This document shows positions 1 through 8,621 of a stretch of DNA of 64,000 nucleotides, piece after piece. The stretch is from contig JAOUJL010000001.1 of the NCBI GenBank assembly GCA_029883255.1, forward strand, positions 8,047 through 72,046, in the 5' to 3' direction. Source of the stretch: Candidatus Bathyarchaeota archaeon (GTDB lineage Archaea; Thermoproteota; Bathyarchaeia; Bathyarchaeales; Bathyarchaeaceae). The translations under genes were made by a program, and so were the position numbers. Every line of letters starts with the position of its first letter. Position 1 is the stretch's first letter. A model generated the notes under the pieces. The model had not been told where the DNA came from and searched no databases. It was given only the letters and a program-made list of their open reading frames with translations.

Positions 1-900
1 ATAAATTTTGCCTTGATTCATGCTGCACCTTACGATCCAGCTTTAATGCTGGTCGGGGAGGCCGGGTACGTCTCAAAGGAGTATGTAGCAAGGATAAGAG
101 CAGAATATGGCCTTGACAAGTCACTACCCGAACAATTGCTCGTGTATATTCTAAAGGTAGTCAATGCCGATTTTGGCTATTCATACTTTCATGGAGAGCC
201 TGTTTTGAGAATAATCGCCCAAGCAATCCCGGCCACGCTGCTACTGATGGCTACTGCTTTCACGATAGCAATATTGATCGGTATTGTTTTCGGAATATTT
301 TCAGCCAGAAAACCAAATTCCATGACGGATATTTTATTCGGCATCTTATCTACGGCTGGTTACTCCATGCCTCGGTTCTTACTGGCAACGCTTGTTTTGT
401 GGATGTTTTCGCTCAATTTAGGATGGTTTCCAAGTGGAGGGGTTCGAACAGTAGGTGGCTATTCAGGAAGTGATGTAGTTGACGTGTTGACTCACCTATG
501 CCTTCCCGCATTGACACTGGCAACGTATGATCTAGCGTTAGTATATCGATTGACGAGAACCAGCATGTTAGATACCCTGGCGAAGGATTACATTATCACG
601 GCAAGGTCTAAGGGATTAAGTGAAAAGACCGTTCTTTTCAAGCACGCCCTTAGGAATGCGATAGCACCAGTAGTTACTACGTCAGGGGTGAGGTTTGGTT
701 TACTTCTCGCGGGGGCTGTTACTACTGAAACTGTATTCAACTGGCCAGGCATGGGTAGACTTATATATGAGGCTACATTGCTGGGGGACTACCCTTTACT
801 CATGGGGACATTTGTCGTAATTTGCATGACAGTAATTATTTCCAATTTGCTTGTAGATATTATATACGGGATACTTGATCCACGAGTACGACTTAAATGA
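1..900 (+). CDS. dppB: Dipeptide/oligopeptide ABC transporter permease, DppB-like (5' partial)
   Basis: Inner-membrane permease of a peptide-importing ABC transporter; it forms the translocation pore with the DppC partner. The frame is open from the first base and reads like the end of the usual first membrane segment (FALIHAAPYDPA, compare the family's IHxxPGDP), so about 15-35 residues are cut off by the window edge; the TTG at 13 is not believed to be the true start. Several hydrophobic segments follow, with the family's EAA-type loop (ARSKGLSEKTVLFKHALRNA) near residue 195 and the C-terminal ILDPRVRLK. It overlaps the next permease frame and heads a dppBCDF operon. The family assignment is firm; the actual substrate (peptide, nickel or sugar) cannot be read from the permease. 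Confidence 0.9.
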   Translation: MNFALIHAAPYDPALMLVGEAGYVSKEYVARIRAEYGLDKSLPEQLLVYILKVVNADFGYSYFHGEPVLRIIAQAIPATLLLMATAFTIAILIGIVFGIFSARKPNSMTDILFGILSTAGYSMPRFLLATLVLWMFSLNLGWFPSGGVRTVGGYSGSDVVDVLTHLCLPALTLATYDLALVYRLTRTSMLDTLAKDYIITARSKGLSEKTVLFKHALRNAIAPVVTTSGVRFGLLLAGAVTTETVFNWPGMGRLIYEATLLGDYPLLMGTFVVICMTVIISNLLVDIIYGILDPRVRLK

Positions 901-925
901 GGTATACTCAAAGAGGTGTATGCAG

Positions 926-1780
926 ATGCTATCAAAGAACCTGATTATCAGTTTCGTAGGTGACATGTCAAGGTTTTGGCGAAGATACAAGAAAAACAGA
1001 GGAGGGGTTGTCGGTTTATTATTTTTGGCTTTTGTAGTTATACTCGCGATCGCCGCGCCGGCAATTTCAACGTATGATCCTACGAAGACGGGAGTTGGAG
1101 GGATCTTTGCAGAGCCATCCTCGACGCATCTTCTAGGGACGGATCACCTAGGGAGGGATATATATAGCAGGCTTCTGGTAGGTGCACGGGTTGCTTTACT
1201 TGTAAGTTTCCTTGCAGCTGGAATATCAGCGGTTATTGGATCGGTAGTCGGCGCAATTGGGGGATATTTTGGGGGAATTGTGGATCATCTGTTGTCTAAA
1301 GTGACAGAGATATTCCAAGTGATACCCATGTTCTTCTTGGCGCTATTGCTTCTAACGATTTTTGGCGGTTCCCAATGGATTGTAATTTCCACGATTGGTG
1401 TACTAGGTTGGCCCTCTATAGCTAGAGTGACGAGGGGAGAATTTATACGAGAAAGGGAGAAGGAGTACGTACAGGCGGCCTTTGCATTAGGAGCGAGCAA
1501 TTTAGACATTGCACTCTTTGAAATCTTCCTTAATGTTCTACCTCCGATCATCATCAGCACGTGCTTTGTGATGTCTTCGGCTATGCTGACTGAAGCAGCT
1601 CTAAGCTTTCTGGGGATTAGTGACCCCTCTATTCCCAGCTGGGGAAGAATGATAGGCGATGCTCGTCTCTTCCTTTTCCGTGACGTGTGGTGGGTGTTGT
1701 TACCACCTGCATTAATGTTATGTATTACCACGATTGGAATAAACCTAATCGGAGATGCGTTAAATCGGATTATCCGATAG
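926..1780 (+). CDS. dppC: Dipeptide/oligopeptide ABC transporter permease, DppC-like
   Basis: Second membrane permease of the peptide importer. The N-terminal RFWRRYKKNRGG stretch before the first membrane helix, the LGTDHLGRDIYSRLL motif and the EAA loop ARVTRGEFIREREKEYVQAA are typical of DppC/OppC. The frame is open from TTG 875, but that would overlap dppB by 26 bp. I prefer ATG 926 because an AAGAGGTG ribosome site lies 7 bases upstream; ATG 920 is the alternative. The result is about 284 residues, normal for the family. It is followed after 7 bases by a GC-alternating tract and then the ATPase genes, so the operon is interrupted by that tract. Confidence 0.9.
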   Translation: MLSKNLIISFVGDMSRFWRRYKKNRGGVVGLLFLAFVVILAIAAPAISTYDPTKTGVGGIFAEPSSTHLLGTDHLGRDIYSRLLVGARVALLVSFLAAGISAVIGSVVGAIGGYFGGIVDHLLSKVTEIFQVIPMFFLALLLLTIFGGSQWIVISTIGVLGWPSIARVTRGEFIREREKEYVQAAFALGASNLDIALFEIFLNVLPPIIISTCFVMSSAMLTEAALSFLGISDPSIPSWGRMIGDARLFLFRDVWWVLLPPALMLCITTIGINLIGDALNRIIR

Positions 1781-1787
1781 TTCGAAA

Positions 1788-1800
1788 GCGCGCGCGCTAG
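1788..1800. repeat. GC-alternating palindromic tract with CTAG
   Basis: GCGCGCGCGCTAG lies in the 35-bp gap between the permease and ATPase genes of the peptide transporter. It is one of a recurrent set of such tracts in this window (see findings). Confidence 0.7.
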
Positions 1801-1815
1801 TAGGTGATCTGACCA

Positions 1816-2781
1816 TTGAGCATGAGCGTAAAAACGTTGCTTATTAACAAAACAAAGACATATTATTTCACGAGATTCGGCACCGTAAGAGCGGTAGATG
1901 GTCTGAGCATGGAATTAGGTGAAAAAGAGGCAGTCGGGCTGATAGGTGAGTCTGGATGTGGGAAAACCACCTTGGCCTTATCAATAATAAGATTGCTCCC
2001 GCCTCAATGCAAGATTTTAGAAGGAAGCATTCTATTTAAGGGAAGGAACTTGTTGGAACTTACAGAAAAAGAGATTAACCGCGTGAGGGGAAGAGAAATA
2101 TCGATGATCTTTCAGAATCCTTCAAGTTATTTGAACCCGGTCATGAAGATTAGTGAGCAAATTATCGAATGCATTACCAACCATCATGCTATGAAGAAAT
2201 CAGAAGCGGAGGAAAAAGCGCTTGAAATGTTAACGAAACTTCGCATTCCTGAGGCAAAACAGGTCATGCGGTGCTATCCATTTGAGCTTAGTGGGGGAAT
2301 GCAACAACGTGTTGTGATTGCAATAGCACTCATACGTAATCCTGTACTACTCATAGCAGACGAACCAACAACATCTGTGGATGCCACCATAGAGAGACAG
2401 ATCTTAAACTTATTGAATGAGCTAAAAGAGAACCTCTCACTATTATTGGTTACTCATAATCTAGGCGTCGTGGCTGAACTATGCGAGAAGATTTACTGCA
2501 TGTATGCTGGAAAAATCGTGGAATATGGTGACATTTTTAAAATCTTTGAAAATCCGATGCACCCATATACATCAGGGCTATTGAAGTCGGCTCTCAGTAT
2601 TGATGAATTGAAGAAGAAAATTATGGTTGTCAAAGGCGATGTACCCAGTTTAATTAACCCACCCCCGGGTTGTAGGTTTCACACTAGATGTGAACACGTT
2701 AGACCAATTTGCAGTAAACAAGAACCGCCAACAGTCAAGGTTGGAAAAAATCATTGGGCATCGTGTTGGCTCCATTACTAG
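1816..2781 (+). CDS. dppD: Dipeptide/oligopeptide ABC transporter ATPase, DppD-like
   Basis: Cytoplasmic ATPase that powers the peptide importer. Walker A GESGCGKTT is at about residues 44-52, the signature LSGGMQQRV near 155, and Walker B LLIADEP near 175. The C-terminal oligopeptide-transporter ATPase extension with its cysteine cluster (CRFHTRCEHVRPIC) is complete and may bind an Fe-S cluster, as in some DppD proteins. A TAGGTGAT ribosome site at 1801-1808 supports TTG 1816 or ATG 1822 as the start; both give the same protein except for two residues. Length (about 320) is normal. It is followed directly by the second ATPase. Confidence 0.92.
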   Translation: MSMSVKTLLINKTKTYYFTRFGTVRAVDGLSMELGEKEAVGLIGESGCGKTTLALSIIRLLPPQCKILEGSILFKGRNLLELTEKEINRVRGREISMIFQNPSSYLNPVMKISEQIIECITNHHAMKKSEAEEKALEMLTKLRIPEAKQVMRCYPFELSGGMQQRVVIAIALIRNPVLLIADEPTTSVDATIERQILNLLNELKENLSLLLVTHNLGVVAELCEKIYCMYAGKIVEYGDIFKIFENPMHPYTSGLLKSALSIDELKKKIMVVKGDVPSLINPPPGCRFHTRCEHVRPICSKQEPPTVKVGKNHWASCWLHY

Positions 2782-2820
2782 GGGTGTATATCAATATCAA
2801 TACTTGTTAAAGCTGAAGGC

Positions 2821-3768
2821 TTGAAGAAATATTTTCCGTTGAGACAAATGCCATTCAGAAAAAAGTTATTCGTACATGCAGTTGATGGAGTTGATCTCAC
2901 AATCGAAAAAGGCGAGATATTAAGCTCAGTAGGTGAGAGCGGATGTGGGAAAACGACCCTTGGAAGATTAATTTTAGGGATATTAAAACCGACTGCTGGA
3001 ACAGTGAAGTTCATGGATCAAGATATCTACAAGTTGCACGAAAAGAATAAACGACGTGAAATTCGACGTCAAATGCAGGTGATATTTCAAAATCCCTTCC
3101 AATCGCTTAATCCCCGGAAAACCATAAAGCAAATTCTAGCTAAGCCGTACAAGGTTCACAAGGTGATTATGAAAAATGAGATTACATATAAAGTGTTAGA
3201 GCTATTGGAACAAGTCAACCTCAAACCGGCGGAAACTTTCATCGGGAGGTATCCCCACGAGCTTAGCGGAGGACAAAAACAAAGAGTCGCTATTGCCAGA
3301 GCCCTAGCCCTTAACCCTAAATTTGTCGTTTGCGACGAACCTGTATCGTCGTTAGACCTTTCAATTCAAGCCCAAATACTTAATCTAATAGCCGAATTGA
3401 GGGAGAAAACTAAAGTTAGTTTACTATTCATTACACATAATCTGGCTGTAGTTAGATCAATATCAGATAGGGTTGCAGTAATGTACCTAGGTAAGTTCGT
3501 AGAATTAGCTGACGGAGAAGAACTTTTTCAGACTCCTCTACACCCATACACTCAGGCCTTGCTCTCAGCAATTCCTATTCCAGATCCCAAAAGAACACGC
3601 CTCCGGAAAAGAATCGCCCTAAAGGGCGATGTTCCGTCTCACCTCAATCTTCCGTCAGGCTGTCGATTCCACACCAGGTGTCCATATAGTAGAAGCGAAT
3701 GCTGTTCTGTAGAACCGAATCTCAACGAAGTTAGAAGAGGCCACTCTGTAGCCTGTCACATTGCATGA
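2821..3768 (+). CDS. dppF: Dipeptide/oligopeptide ABC transporter ATPase, DppF-like
   Basis: Second ATPase subunit of the peptide importer. Walker A GESGCGKTT, signature LSGGQKQRV, Walker B FVVCDEP and the C-terminal CRFHTRCPYSRSEC extension are present. The listed start is the first TTG (2821), but homologous sequence clearly continues upstream in the same frame (ISILVKAEGLKKYFPLR), where no ATG, GTG or TTG exists before the dppD stop at 2779. A GGGGTG ribosome-like site at 2781-2786 stands in front of three ATA codons at 2788, 2794 and 2800, so initiation at ATA, or a mutated start, is possible. The 3' end overlaps a transposase remnant by 4 bp. Confidence 0.88.
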   Translation: MKKYFPLRQMPFRKKLFVHAVDGVDLTIEKGEILSSVGESGCGKTTLGRLILGILKPTAGTVKFMDQDIYKLHEKNKRREIRRQMQVIFQNPFQSLNPRKTIKQILAKPYKVHKVIMKNEITYKVLELLEQVNLKPAETFIGRYPHELSGGQKQRVAIARALALNPKFVVCDEPVSSLDLSIQAQILNLIAELREKTKVSLLFITHNLAVVRSISDRVAVMYLGKFVELADGEELFQTPLHPYTQALLSAIPIPDPKRTRLRKRIALKGDVPSHLNLPSGCRFHTRCPYSRSECCSVEPNLNEVRRGHSVACHIA

Positions 3769-3935
3769 TAGAAGCGTTCCACAAAGCCTACAAATACGAG
3801 GCTTGGATGTTCCCAAGCCATCCACAATTCGTGAACTATTGGAACTATGAAAGGCCACATCAAGGAATAAGTTATCTATACCCGGCGGATGTATACTTTA
3901 GAGACCTAAAGAAAGGGACACATCATAGTGGATAG
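3765..3935 (+). pseudogene. C-terminal remnant of an integrase-core (rve-type) transposase
   Basis: A 56-residue open frame starting at an ATG that overlaps the dppF stop. Its sequence (FHKAYKYEAWMF, then FVNYWNYERPHQGISYL and PADVYF) matches the conserved end of the DDE integrase core of IS3/IS481-type transposases, where NxxRPHQ...L.P is diagnostic. The catalytic DDE residues and the rest of the element are missing. It is a scar of an old insertion just behind the transporter operon. No partner half was found nearby. Confidence 0.7.
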
Positions 3936-3968
3936 AACAGATAGAACAGGTTTAACCAAAGGCCCTAC

Positions 3969-4760
3969 TCATAAAGTGCGCATTTCATTTATGAGATCCA
4001 CAAAATAGTTTACGACAATTTCGAGGATTTTTTCTCCTTCTTGACGGGTTGCATAAATGGGAGGCTCAGTAGCTAGAGAACCGTTTTCACTGATTTCACG
4101 CGTATTTATAGGGATTTCAACAGTGCAGGACTTAAATATCGACTTGGACTCGTTTTTTGGGATTATATTGTTTGACAAAGGCTTTATAGGCTGTAGTTTC
4201 TTTGCTTCATTGAGATCTACTAAATCAGATCGATCAGGTGTAAGAGCTAATAACAAAGAAACCCCGTGACTACCACCGTGTCCTTTGTGTTCTTTCCTTG
4301 CAAACTCTGTCATTACCGTCCACCAGTCGGAGATTACAAAAAATGCACCCGTTTCCTCCTTGAGTTGCCGTGCAGCAAGCGACAACGGACCCGTATTTCC
4401 ACCATGCCCATTGATTATAAGTATCTTCTGGGTACCGTGACGAATCAAGCTGTGACACACATCTTTAACTAGATTAGCCAATACATTGTATCGTATTGAA
4501 ATGTTTCCTGGAAAATCACTATTCCACGGACAATATCCAAATTGGATGTAAGGTGCAAGGATTACTCCAGCCTTTTCTGCAACTCTCCTTGCGATCCCAG
4601 ACGCATGTATATGATCAACTGCCAATGGAAGGTGAGGCCCGTGTTGCTCGATAGCACCAACCGCTAATATGGCAATGTCTGTTTCCTCAAACGCCTTCTC
4701 TGCTTCAGGCCATCTCATGTCAGGTAAGTATACCTTTTTCAAATTCGTCCACCTTAGCAT
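3969..4760 (-). CDS. Creatininase-family amidohydrolase
   Basis: Metal-dependent amide-bond hydrolase of the creatininase family (PF02633), whose members open cyclic amides such as creatinine or act on formamides in cofactor and mycofactocin pathways. Metal ligands are visible: E38 and H40 in the EQHG motif, D49 in LAVDH and the NGHGGN motif near residue 120. Length 263 is normal. It faces the aminotransferase gene across an 86-bp divergent promoter region. Its place among racemases and peptide uptake suggests an amino-acid or cyclic-amide catabolic role, but the substrate is not known. Confidence 0.88.
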   Translation of the reverse strand: MLRWTNLKKVYLPDMRWPEAEKAFEETDIAILAVGAIEQHGPHLPLAVDHIHASGIARRVAEKAGVILAPYIQFGYCPWNSDFPGNISIRYNVLANLVKDVCHSLIRHGTQKILIINGHGGNTGPLSLAARQLKEETGAFFVISDWWTVMTEFARKEHKGHGGSHGVSLLLALTPDRSDLVDLNEAKKLQPIKPLSNNIIPKNESKSIFKSCTVEIPINTREISENGSLATEPPIYATRQEGEKILEIVVNYFVDLINEMRTL

Positions 4761-4846
4761 AAGAAGTCCACAAACTGTTATTTAACGGTTTTTTATCCGA
4801 TACTTTTTTAAGGAAACCACCAAACATACTTTCAAAAGGTGTTGAG

Positions 4847-6070
4847 TTGGTGGTTAAACAGCGTGCTTCGAATAGAATCAGATTGCTCGAAGATCCTATG
4901 AAACCTATCGAAACACGAGTTAAGAAGCTTCAGAACGAGGGTAAAAGAATCATCTCTCTAGTGAGTGGCGATCCAATAAACGCTGGAGGGTTTACTCCAC
5001 CAGAACATGTAGTTAGATCACTCGTTATGGCTGCGCAAGACAAAAAAAATTATGGGTACTCTGGATATCTTCCTTGGGGGCTTGAGCTTAAGCGGGCGAT
5101 AGCAGATAGACAAAAGAAGGATCATGGAATCTTCTATCCTCCAGATCGCATCGTCTTGACTTATGGAGGTACCAATGCTATTGATCTTTTATATTTTTCC
5201 TTATTTGACCCAAAAGATGAATTGTTAGTTCCTGAACCAACGTATCATTTATTTGTTTTCCTGACCCAATGTTATCGTACAAAATTCGTGACTTGTAGGA
5301 GTGATGAAACAAATGATTGGCTTCCAGACATAGACGATCTGCGAACAAAAATAAGTGAAAAGACTAAATGCATTATCTTAGTGAATCCTAATAACCCAAC
5401 TGGCGCAGTCTACAACGAAAAAATTCTGAGGGAATTCGTTAACATTGCTGGAGAGCATGATTTAGTTATTATTTCGGATGAAATATACGATATGACTACA
5501 TTTGATGGAGTTAAGGCTATATCTATAGCTTCAGTAGCTAAGGATGTCCCTTGCATCATTTTAAATGCGCTAACAAAAAGCTACTTGGTTCCAGCGTTTC
5601 GGCAAGGTTTTATTTGTTTTCACGACCCTGAAGAAAAAATAAATGAATTAGTAGAGAAAACTAATACCTTTGCAAGTAAAATGTTGCCGATGTCAGCGCT
5701 TATCCAGAAGGCTTCCATTGACGTCTTGAAAGGGCCCACCGAATTTAGAAAAGATCTATTAAAGAAGCTAGAAAAGCGCAGGGACTATGCTTGGAAGCGT
5801 TTGAACGAAATAGATGGCCTCACTTGTGTCAAACCTAAAGGTTCCTATTTCGCCTTTCCTAAGGTAGATGGAATAGGCAGAATCTGGAAAAGTGATAAGG
5901 ATTTTCTGCTATCTCTGCTTGAGGAAGAAGGAATTGTCCTACGTCTCGGGTCGATGTTTGGTGAAAAGTACGGTGTTGAGCATTTTCGAGTAAGCTTTCT
6001 CTTTCCGATCAACACTATGCGAGAAGCCTATGACAAACTGGAATCCTTCATGAAGCGACATGTAAGTTAG
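4847..6070 (+). CDS. Class I/II PLP-dependent aminotransferase
   Basis: Fold type I aminotransferase moving amino groups between an amino acid and a 2-oxoacid. Motifs seen: NPNNPTGAVY (substrate/PLP site), SDEIYD (PLP pyridine aspartate) and the PLP lysine in NALTKSYLVPAFRQG near residue 245. It belongs to a different subgroup (alanine aminotransferase-like) from the three other aminotransferases in the window. The AAAGGTG site at 4835-4841 supports TTG 4847 or GTG 4850. It is divergent from the creatininase gene and convergent with the racemase-like gene. Substrate specificity is not readable. Confidence 0.88.
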   Translation: MVVKQRASNRIRLLEDPMKPIETRVKKLQNEGKRIISLVSGDPINAGGFTPPEHVVRSLVMAAQDKKNYGYSGYLPWGLELKRAIADRQKKDHGIFYPPDRIVLTYGGTNAIDLLYFSLFDPKDELLVPEPTYHLFVFLTQCYRTKFVTCRSDETNDWLPDIDDLRTKISEKTKCIILVNPNNPTGAVYNEKILREFVNIAGEHDLVIISDEIYDMTTFDGVKAISIASVAKDVPCIILNALTKSYLVPAFRQGFICFHDPEEKINELVEKTNTFASKMLPMSALIQKASIDVLKGPTEFRKDLLKKLEKRRDYAWKRLNEIDGLTCVKPKGSYFAFPKVDGIGRIWKSDKDFLLSLLEEEGIVLRLGSMFGEKYGVEHFRVSFLFPINTMREAYDKLESFMKRHVS

Positions 6071-6131
6071 CGGCAAATTTATGAGCAGAAAAAGAATAAG
6101 GGAGTTGTAAGTGGAGGTTCTGGGACAGTCT

Positions 6132-6866
6132 TCATAACATTCTGAGGAGGCTACCATAGCCTTTTGTGGGTTCTGAAACTTTCGCCTTCCTTAATGCATC
6201 CCATAGCGTTGCTATGTTGCTAGTAATCACAGGTTTTCCCAAGTCTCGTTCCAATTTTTCAATAATGGGTGCCGCATGGAGGCCTGTGCAACTTTGGAAA
6301 ATGCCTTCAGCTCCGGGTACATCAACACTCCGAATAAGTTTGTAATTCTCATGCGGGTTGTTGTCTTGAAATTCGTAAACATCTTTGTATTCTCCTTTAC
6401 GCCGTTGCATGTTCACTACTTCAAAGCCGATTTTTTCTAGATAATCCTTCAGCACGTCATTTATTTTCTTAATGTAAGGTGTAATAACGGCAACTTTCTT
6501 TATTTCCAATTCTTTGAGAGCTGCTACAGCCGCTGTAATTATTGTTGAAGCGGGGATATCTGGTGCAGCGTTGTTTATCTTCTTTATTAATCCCTCAGTC
6601 CATTCCGTTCCGCCTATGAAGCTACCACTCGTGCACCCAAACGTTATACTCGTAGGTTTAAGGGGAAGCAGAAGTTTTGTCGCTTCTTCGACTTTGTCAG
6701 CCATTGCCCATAAGTGTTTATCAGTTTGAGATGTGTTTCCAGGCAAGGTATGGAAGCGCGCCGAAAATATTGCCACACCCTCTGGAGCCATTCTCCAGAG
6801 CTCAGGTTCTAACGTAGAGTCGCCATCTGGAATAATTAATCCTATTCTTGCCCTCCAACCGTACAC
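6132..6866 (-). CDS. Maleate isomerase-type Asp/Glu racemase superfamily enzyme (two cysteines)
   Basis: Cofactor-free enzyme of the Asp/Glu racemase superfamily, maleate cis-trans isomerase/arylmalonate decarboxylase branch. Both catalytic cysteines are present: C78 in FGCTSG and C193 in FQSCTG, which is the maleate-isomerase arrangement; arylmalonate decarboxylase keeps only the second. The N-terminal YGWRARIG and EPELWRMAPEGV match its paralogue at 12529-13239. The GTG start lies 12 bp behind the RraA-like gene, so the two form an operon. True substrate (maleate, a 2-alkylmaleate or an amino acid) is not determined. Confidence 0.85.
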   Translation of the reverse strand: MYGWRARIGLIIPDGDSTLEPELWRMAPEGVAIFSARFHTLPGNTSQTDKHLWAMADKVEEATKLLLPLKPTSITFGCTSGSFIGGTEWTEGLIKKINNAAPDIPASTIITAAVAALKELEIKKVAVITPYIKKINDVLKDYLEKIGFEVVNMQRRKGEYKDVYEFQDNNPHENYKLIRSVDVPGAEGIFQSCTGLHAAPIIEKLERDLGKPVITSNIATLWDALRKAKVSEPTKGYGSLLRML

Positions 6867-6878
6867 TTCAGGACCAAC

Positions 6879-7655
6879 CTAAGGCTTTCTCGGCCTACCC
6901 GGAGGCAAAGATTCCAAGGCAGGTTTGCCGGAAGGAGCTAAAACTTCCATAGCGTATTTTTCCTTTTCCGCTTTCTTTTTTGCATATTCTAACGTTTCCT
7001 TTGCGTAATCGGCAGGTATCACAATTACCCCATCACCATCTCCCATTATTAGGTCACCTGGTTTAACCTGAACACCGCCACATTGAATTGGGACATTTAA
7101 GTCCACATCTTCTACAAATTCATATGCACCTGCTGGAGACGACCATTTCGCGAAAACTGGCAGTTTCATCTTCTCAATGCCGTAAGTATCTCTGACGCCA
7201 CCATTGATAACTACTGTTTGAATTTCATTTCTCTTAGCAAAAGTACTGAAACATTCCCCCCAAGGACAAAGACCCTCTGGCAAAGCGGGTGCCCCCATGA
7301 CTAGAATGTCTCCAGGTTTAGCATAGTCAATAGCAGTTAACCTAGCATCTTCCCTAGATCTTCCAGTTCTTTGAACTTCTTCTATTAACTTCCCCGGAGG
7401 TTCATCATTTGTAAGCCTCATATGCACTGTTATCGCGGGACCAACGTATACATTTCCTCGCATGAAATTAAACATCGGTTTTATGCCTCGCAGAAAAGTA
7501 TGTATTCCAAATTGGTATCGCAGTCCATCGTACATCAAAGAAGCATCAAGCTTTTTAATTTCTTCGATCAGTTCTTTCGGAGGTCTCTTAATGTCTAACG
7601 CTTTTTTCTTAAGTTCATCCAACCATTCCATCTCAATCACATTAGTTACCATCAT
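6879..7655 (-). CDS. RraA/HMG-aldolase family protein
   Basis: Member of the RraA-like family (PF03737), which includes 4-hydroxy-4-methyl-2-oxoglutarate/4-carboxy-4-hydroxy-2-oxoadipate aldolase and oxaloacetate decarboxylases, and the RNase E inhibitor RraA in bacteria. Visible motifs are the central INGGVRDT (metal/substrate loop) and the MGDGDGVIVIPAD segment near the C terminus. Because archaea lack RNase E, an aldolase or decarboxylase role is more likely. It is the first gene of a two-gene operon with the maleate-isomerase-type gene. At 258 residues it carries an N-terminal extension over the roughly 160-220-residue core. Confidence 0.87.
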   Translation of the reverse strand: MMVTNVIEMEWLDELKKKALDIKRPPKELIEEIKKLDASLMYDGLRYQFGIHTFLRGIKPMFNFMRGNVYVGPAITVHMRLTNDEPPGKLIEEVQRTGRSREDARLTAIDYAKPGDILVMGAPALPEGLCPWGECFSTFAKRNEIQTVVINGGVRDTYGIEKMKLPVFAKWSSPAGAYEFVEDVDLNVPIQCGGVQVKPGDLIMGDGDGVIVIPADYAKETLEYAKKKAEKEKYAMEVLAPSGKPALESLPPGRPRKP

Positions 7656-8098
7656 AACACTTCAGATATAAGGTTTTCGAACGTCTATAATCACCAACTT
7701 CAGGCATTGAGAACATGTGTTGATTTGTTAAGGTTAGAATTGGCAACTTAAGAGAGCTTATAAATTAGGGAACTTAATCATAGCGAAATTGTAAATCTAG
7801 TAGATAGAAAAACATTAAGAAGTCATTACAAGAAGATATGACTATGGAAAATATAGCTATCCTAAGAAAGAATTTAGCGGATTTAATGCTCAGAAGGTTC
7901 AAAGTTAACTTAACGACAGGTCCATTGGAAAAATCGAGTCCGTACTGAGAAAAGAGGAACAGAGCTAAGTGGAACGTGGAAAAGGAAGGACTTTTGACAT
8001 CGAGGTATCTTACGATGAGATCCAATAAAACTACCACTGATCATGGAGAAATATCAGACGCTATCGCAAAAGTGGGAGAGAATACAAAGAAAGAATCT
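7656..8098. other. Gene-poor spacer, no recognised feature
   Basis: Between the RraA-like and ridA genes, both on the minus strand. Short open stretches occur in several frames (for example 7774-8037 on the minus strand) but none has a recognisable motif or ribosome site. It may contain a decayed gene; I cannot identify one. Confidence 0.5.
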
Positions 8099-8470
8099 TT
8101 AACGGGAGGCCAAAGCAATAAGTTCTATTTCAACTTTTGACCCTAGACCCAATCCAACCTGGACGCATGTGCGAGCTGGGTGATTTTTCGGAAAAAACCT
8201 TGCCCAAACTTCATTTAGTGCTCTTTCTCTATCATTTATGTCTGTCAAGTAAACAGTGGCTTTAATCACATTATCCATGGACGATCCAGCCTCTTCCAAG
8301 ACTTCTTTTAGATTTTTTAAAGCTTGTTCGATTTGAGTCTTTGCGTTCTCAGATACGAGCTTTCCTGTTTTCGGAATCCTACCCTCTCTTCCAAAAGTAA
8401 ATATGAATTGCCCCACCTTCACCGCACGCCCAGCAGGTATATCTATATATTCTTTATTCATATCAAACAT
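8099..8470 (-). CDS. ridA: RidA family enamine/imine deaminase
   Basis: Small trimeric enzyme (YjgF/YER057c/UK114 family) that hydrolyses reactive 2-aminoacrylate-type enamines and imines made by PLP enzymes. The conserved arginine that binds the substrate carboxylate is in NHPARTCVQV, and the end KVEIELIALA is typical. Length 123 is normal. It stands alone, next to an insertion sequence, within a stretch rich in PLP enzymes and racemases, which agrees with a detoxification or catabolic role. Confidence 0.9.
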   Translation of the reverse strand: MFDMNKEYIDIPAGRAVKVGQFIFTFGREGRIPKTGKLVSENAKTQIEQALKNLKEVLEEAGSSMDNVIKATVYLTDINDRERALNEVWARFFPKNHPARTCVQVGLGLGSKVEIELIALASR

Positions 8471-8611
8471 ACCTCAATGGCGAATAGCACAGTGCCCTTC
8501 TTAAATATCTTTGGGTTTAATCAATCACGTCCTACAAAAAAGGAATTGCGGGAGCGTTGATTTATATTAACAGATATTTGGAAAAAATCGTGTTATATTT
8601 CGAATGATCTT

Positions 8612-8621
8612 CGCGCGCTAG
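8612..8621. repeat. GC-alternating half-site at left end of IS copy A
   Basis: CGCGCGCTAG immediately precedes the insertion sequence; the matching CTAGCGCGC lies at its right end. Removing the element and one CTAG gives a palindrome, CGCGCGCTAGCGCGC. Confidence 0.75.

Noticed and set aside
1285..1731. Long minus-strand open frame inside dppC
   Set aside because: Shadow of the real gene: no family-like motifs, and the plus strand encodes a clear permease.
6755..6760. GCGCGC inside the maleate-isomerase-type gene as another junction
   Set aside because: It lies in a continuous conserved frame, so here it is ordinary coding sequence.
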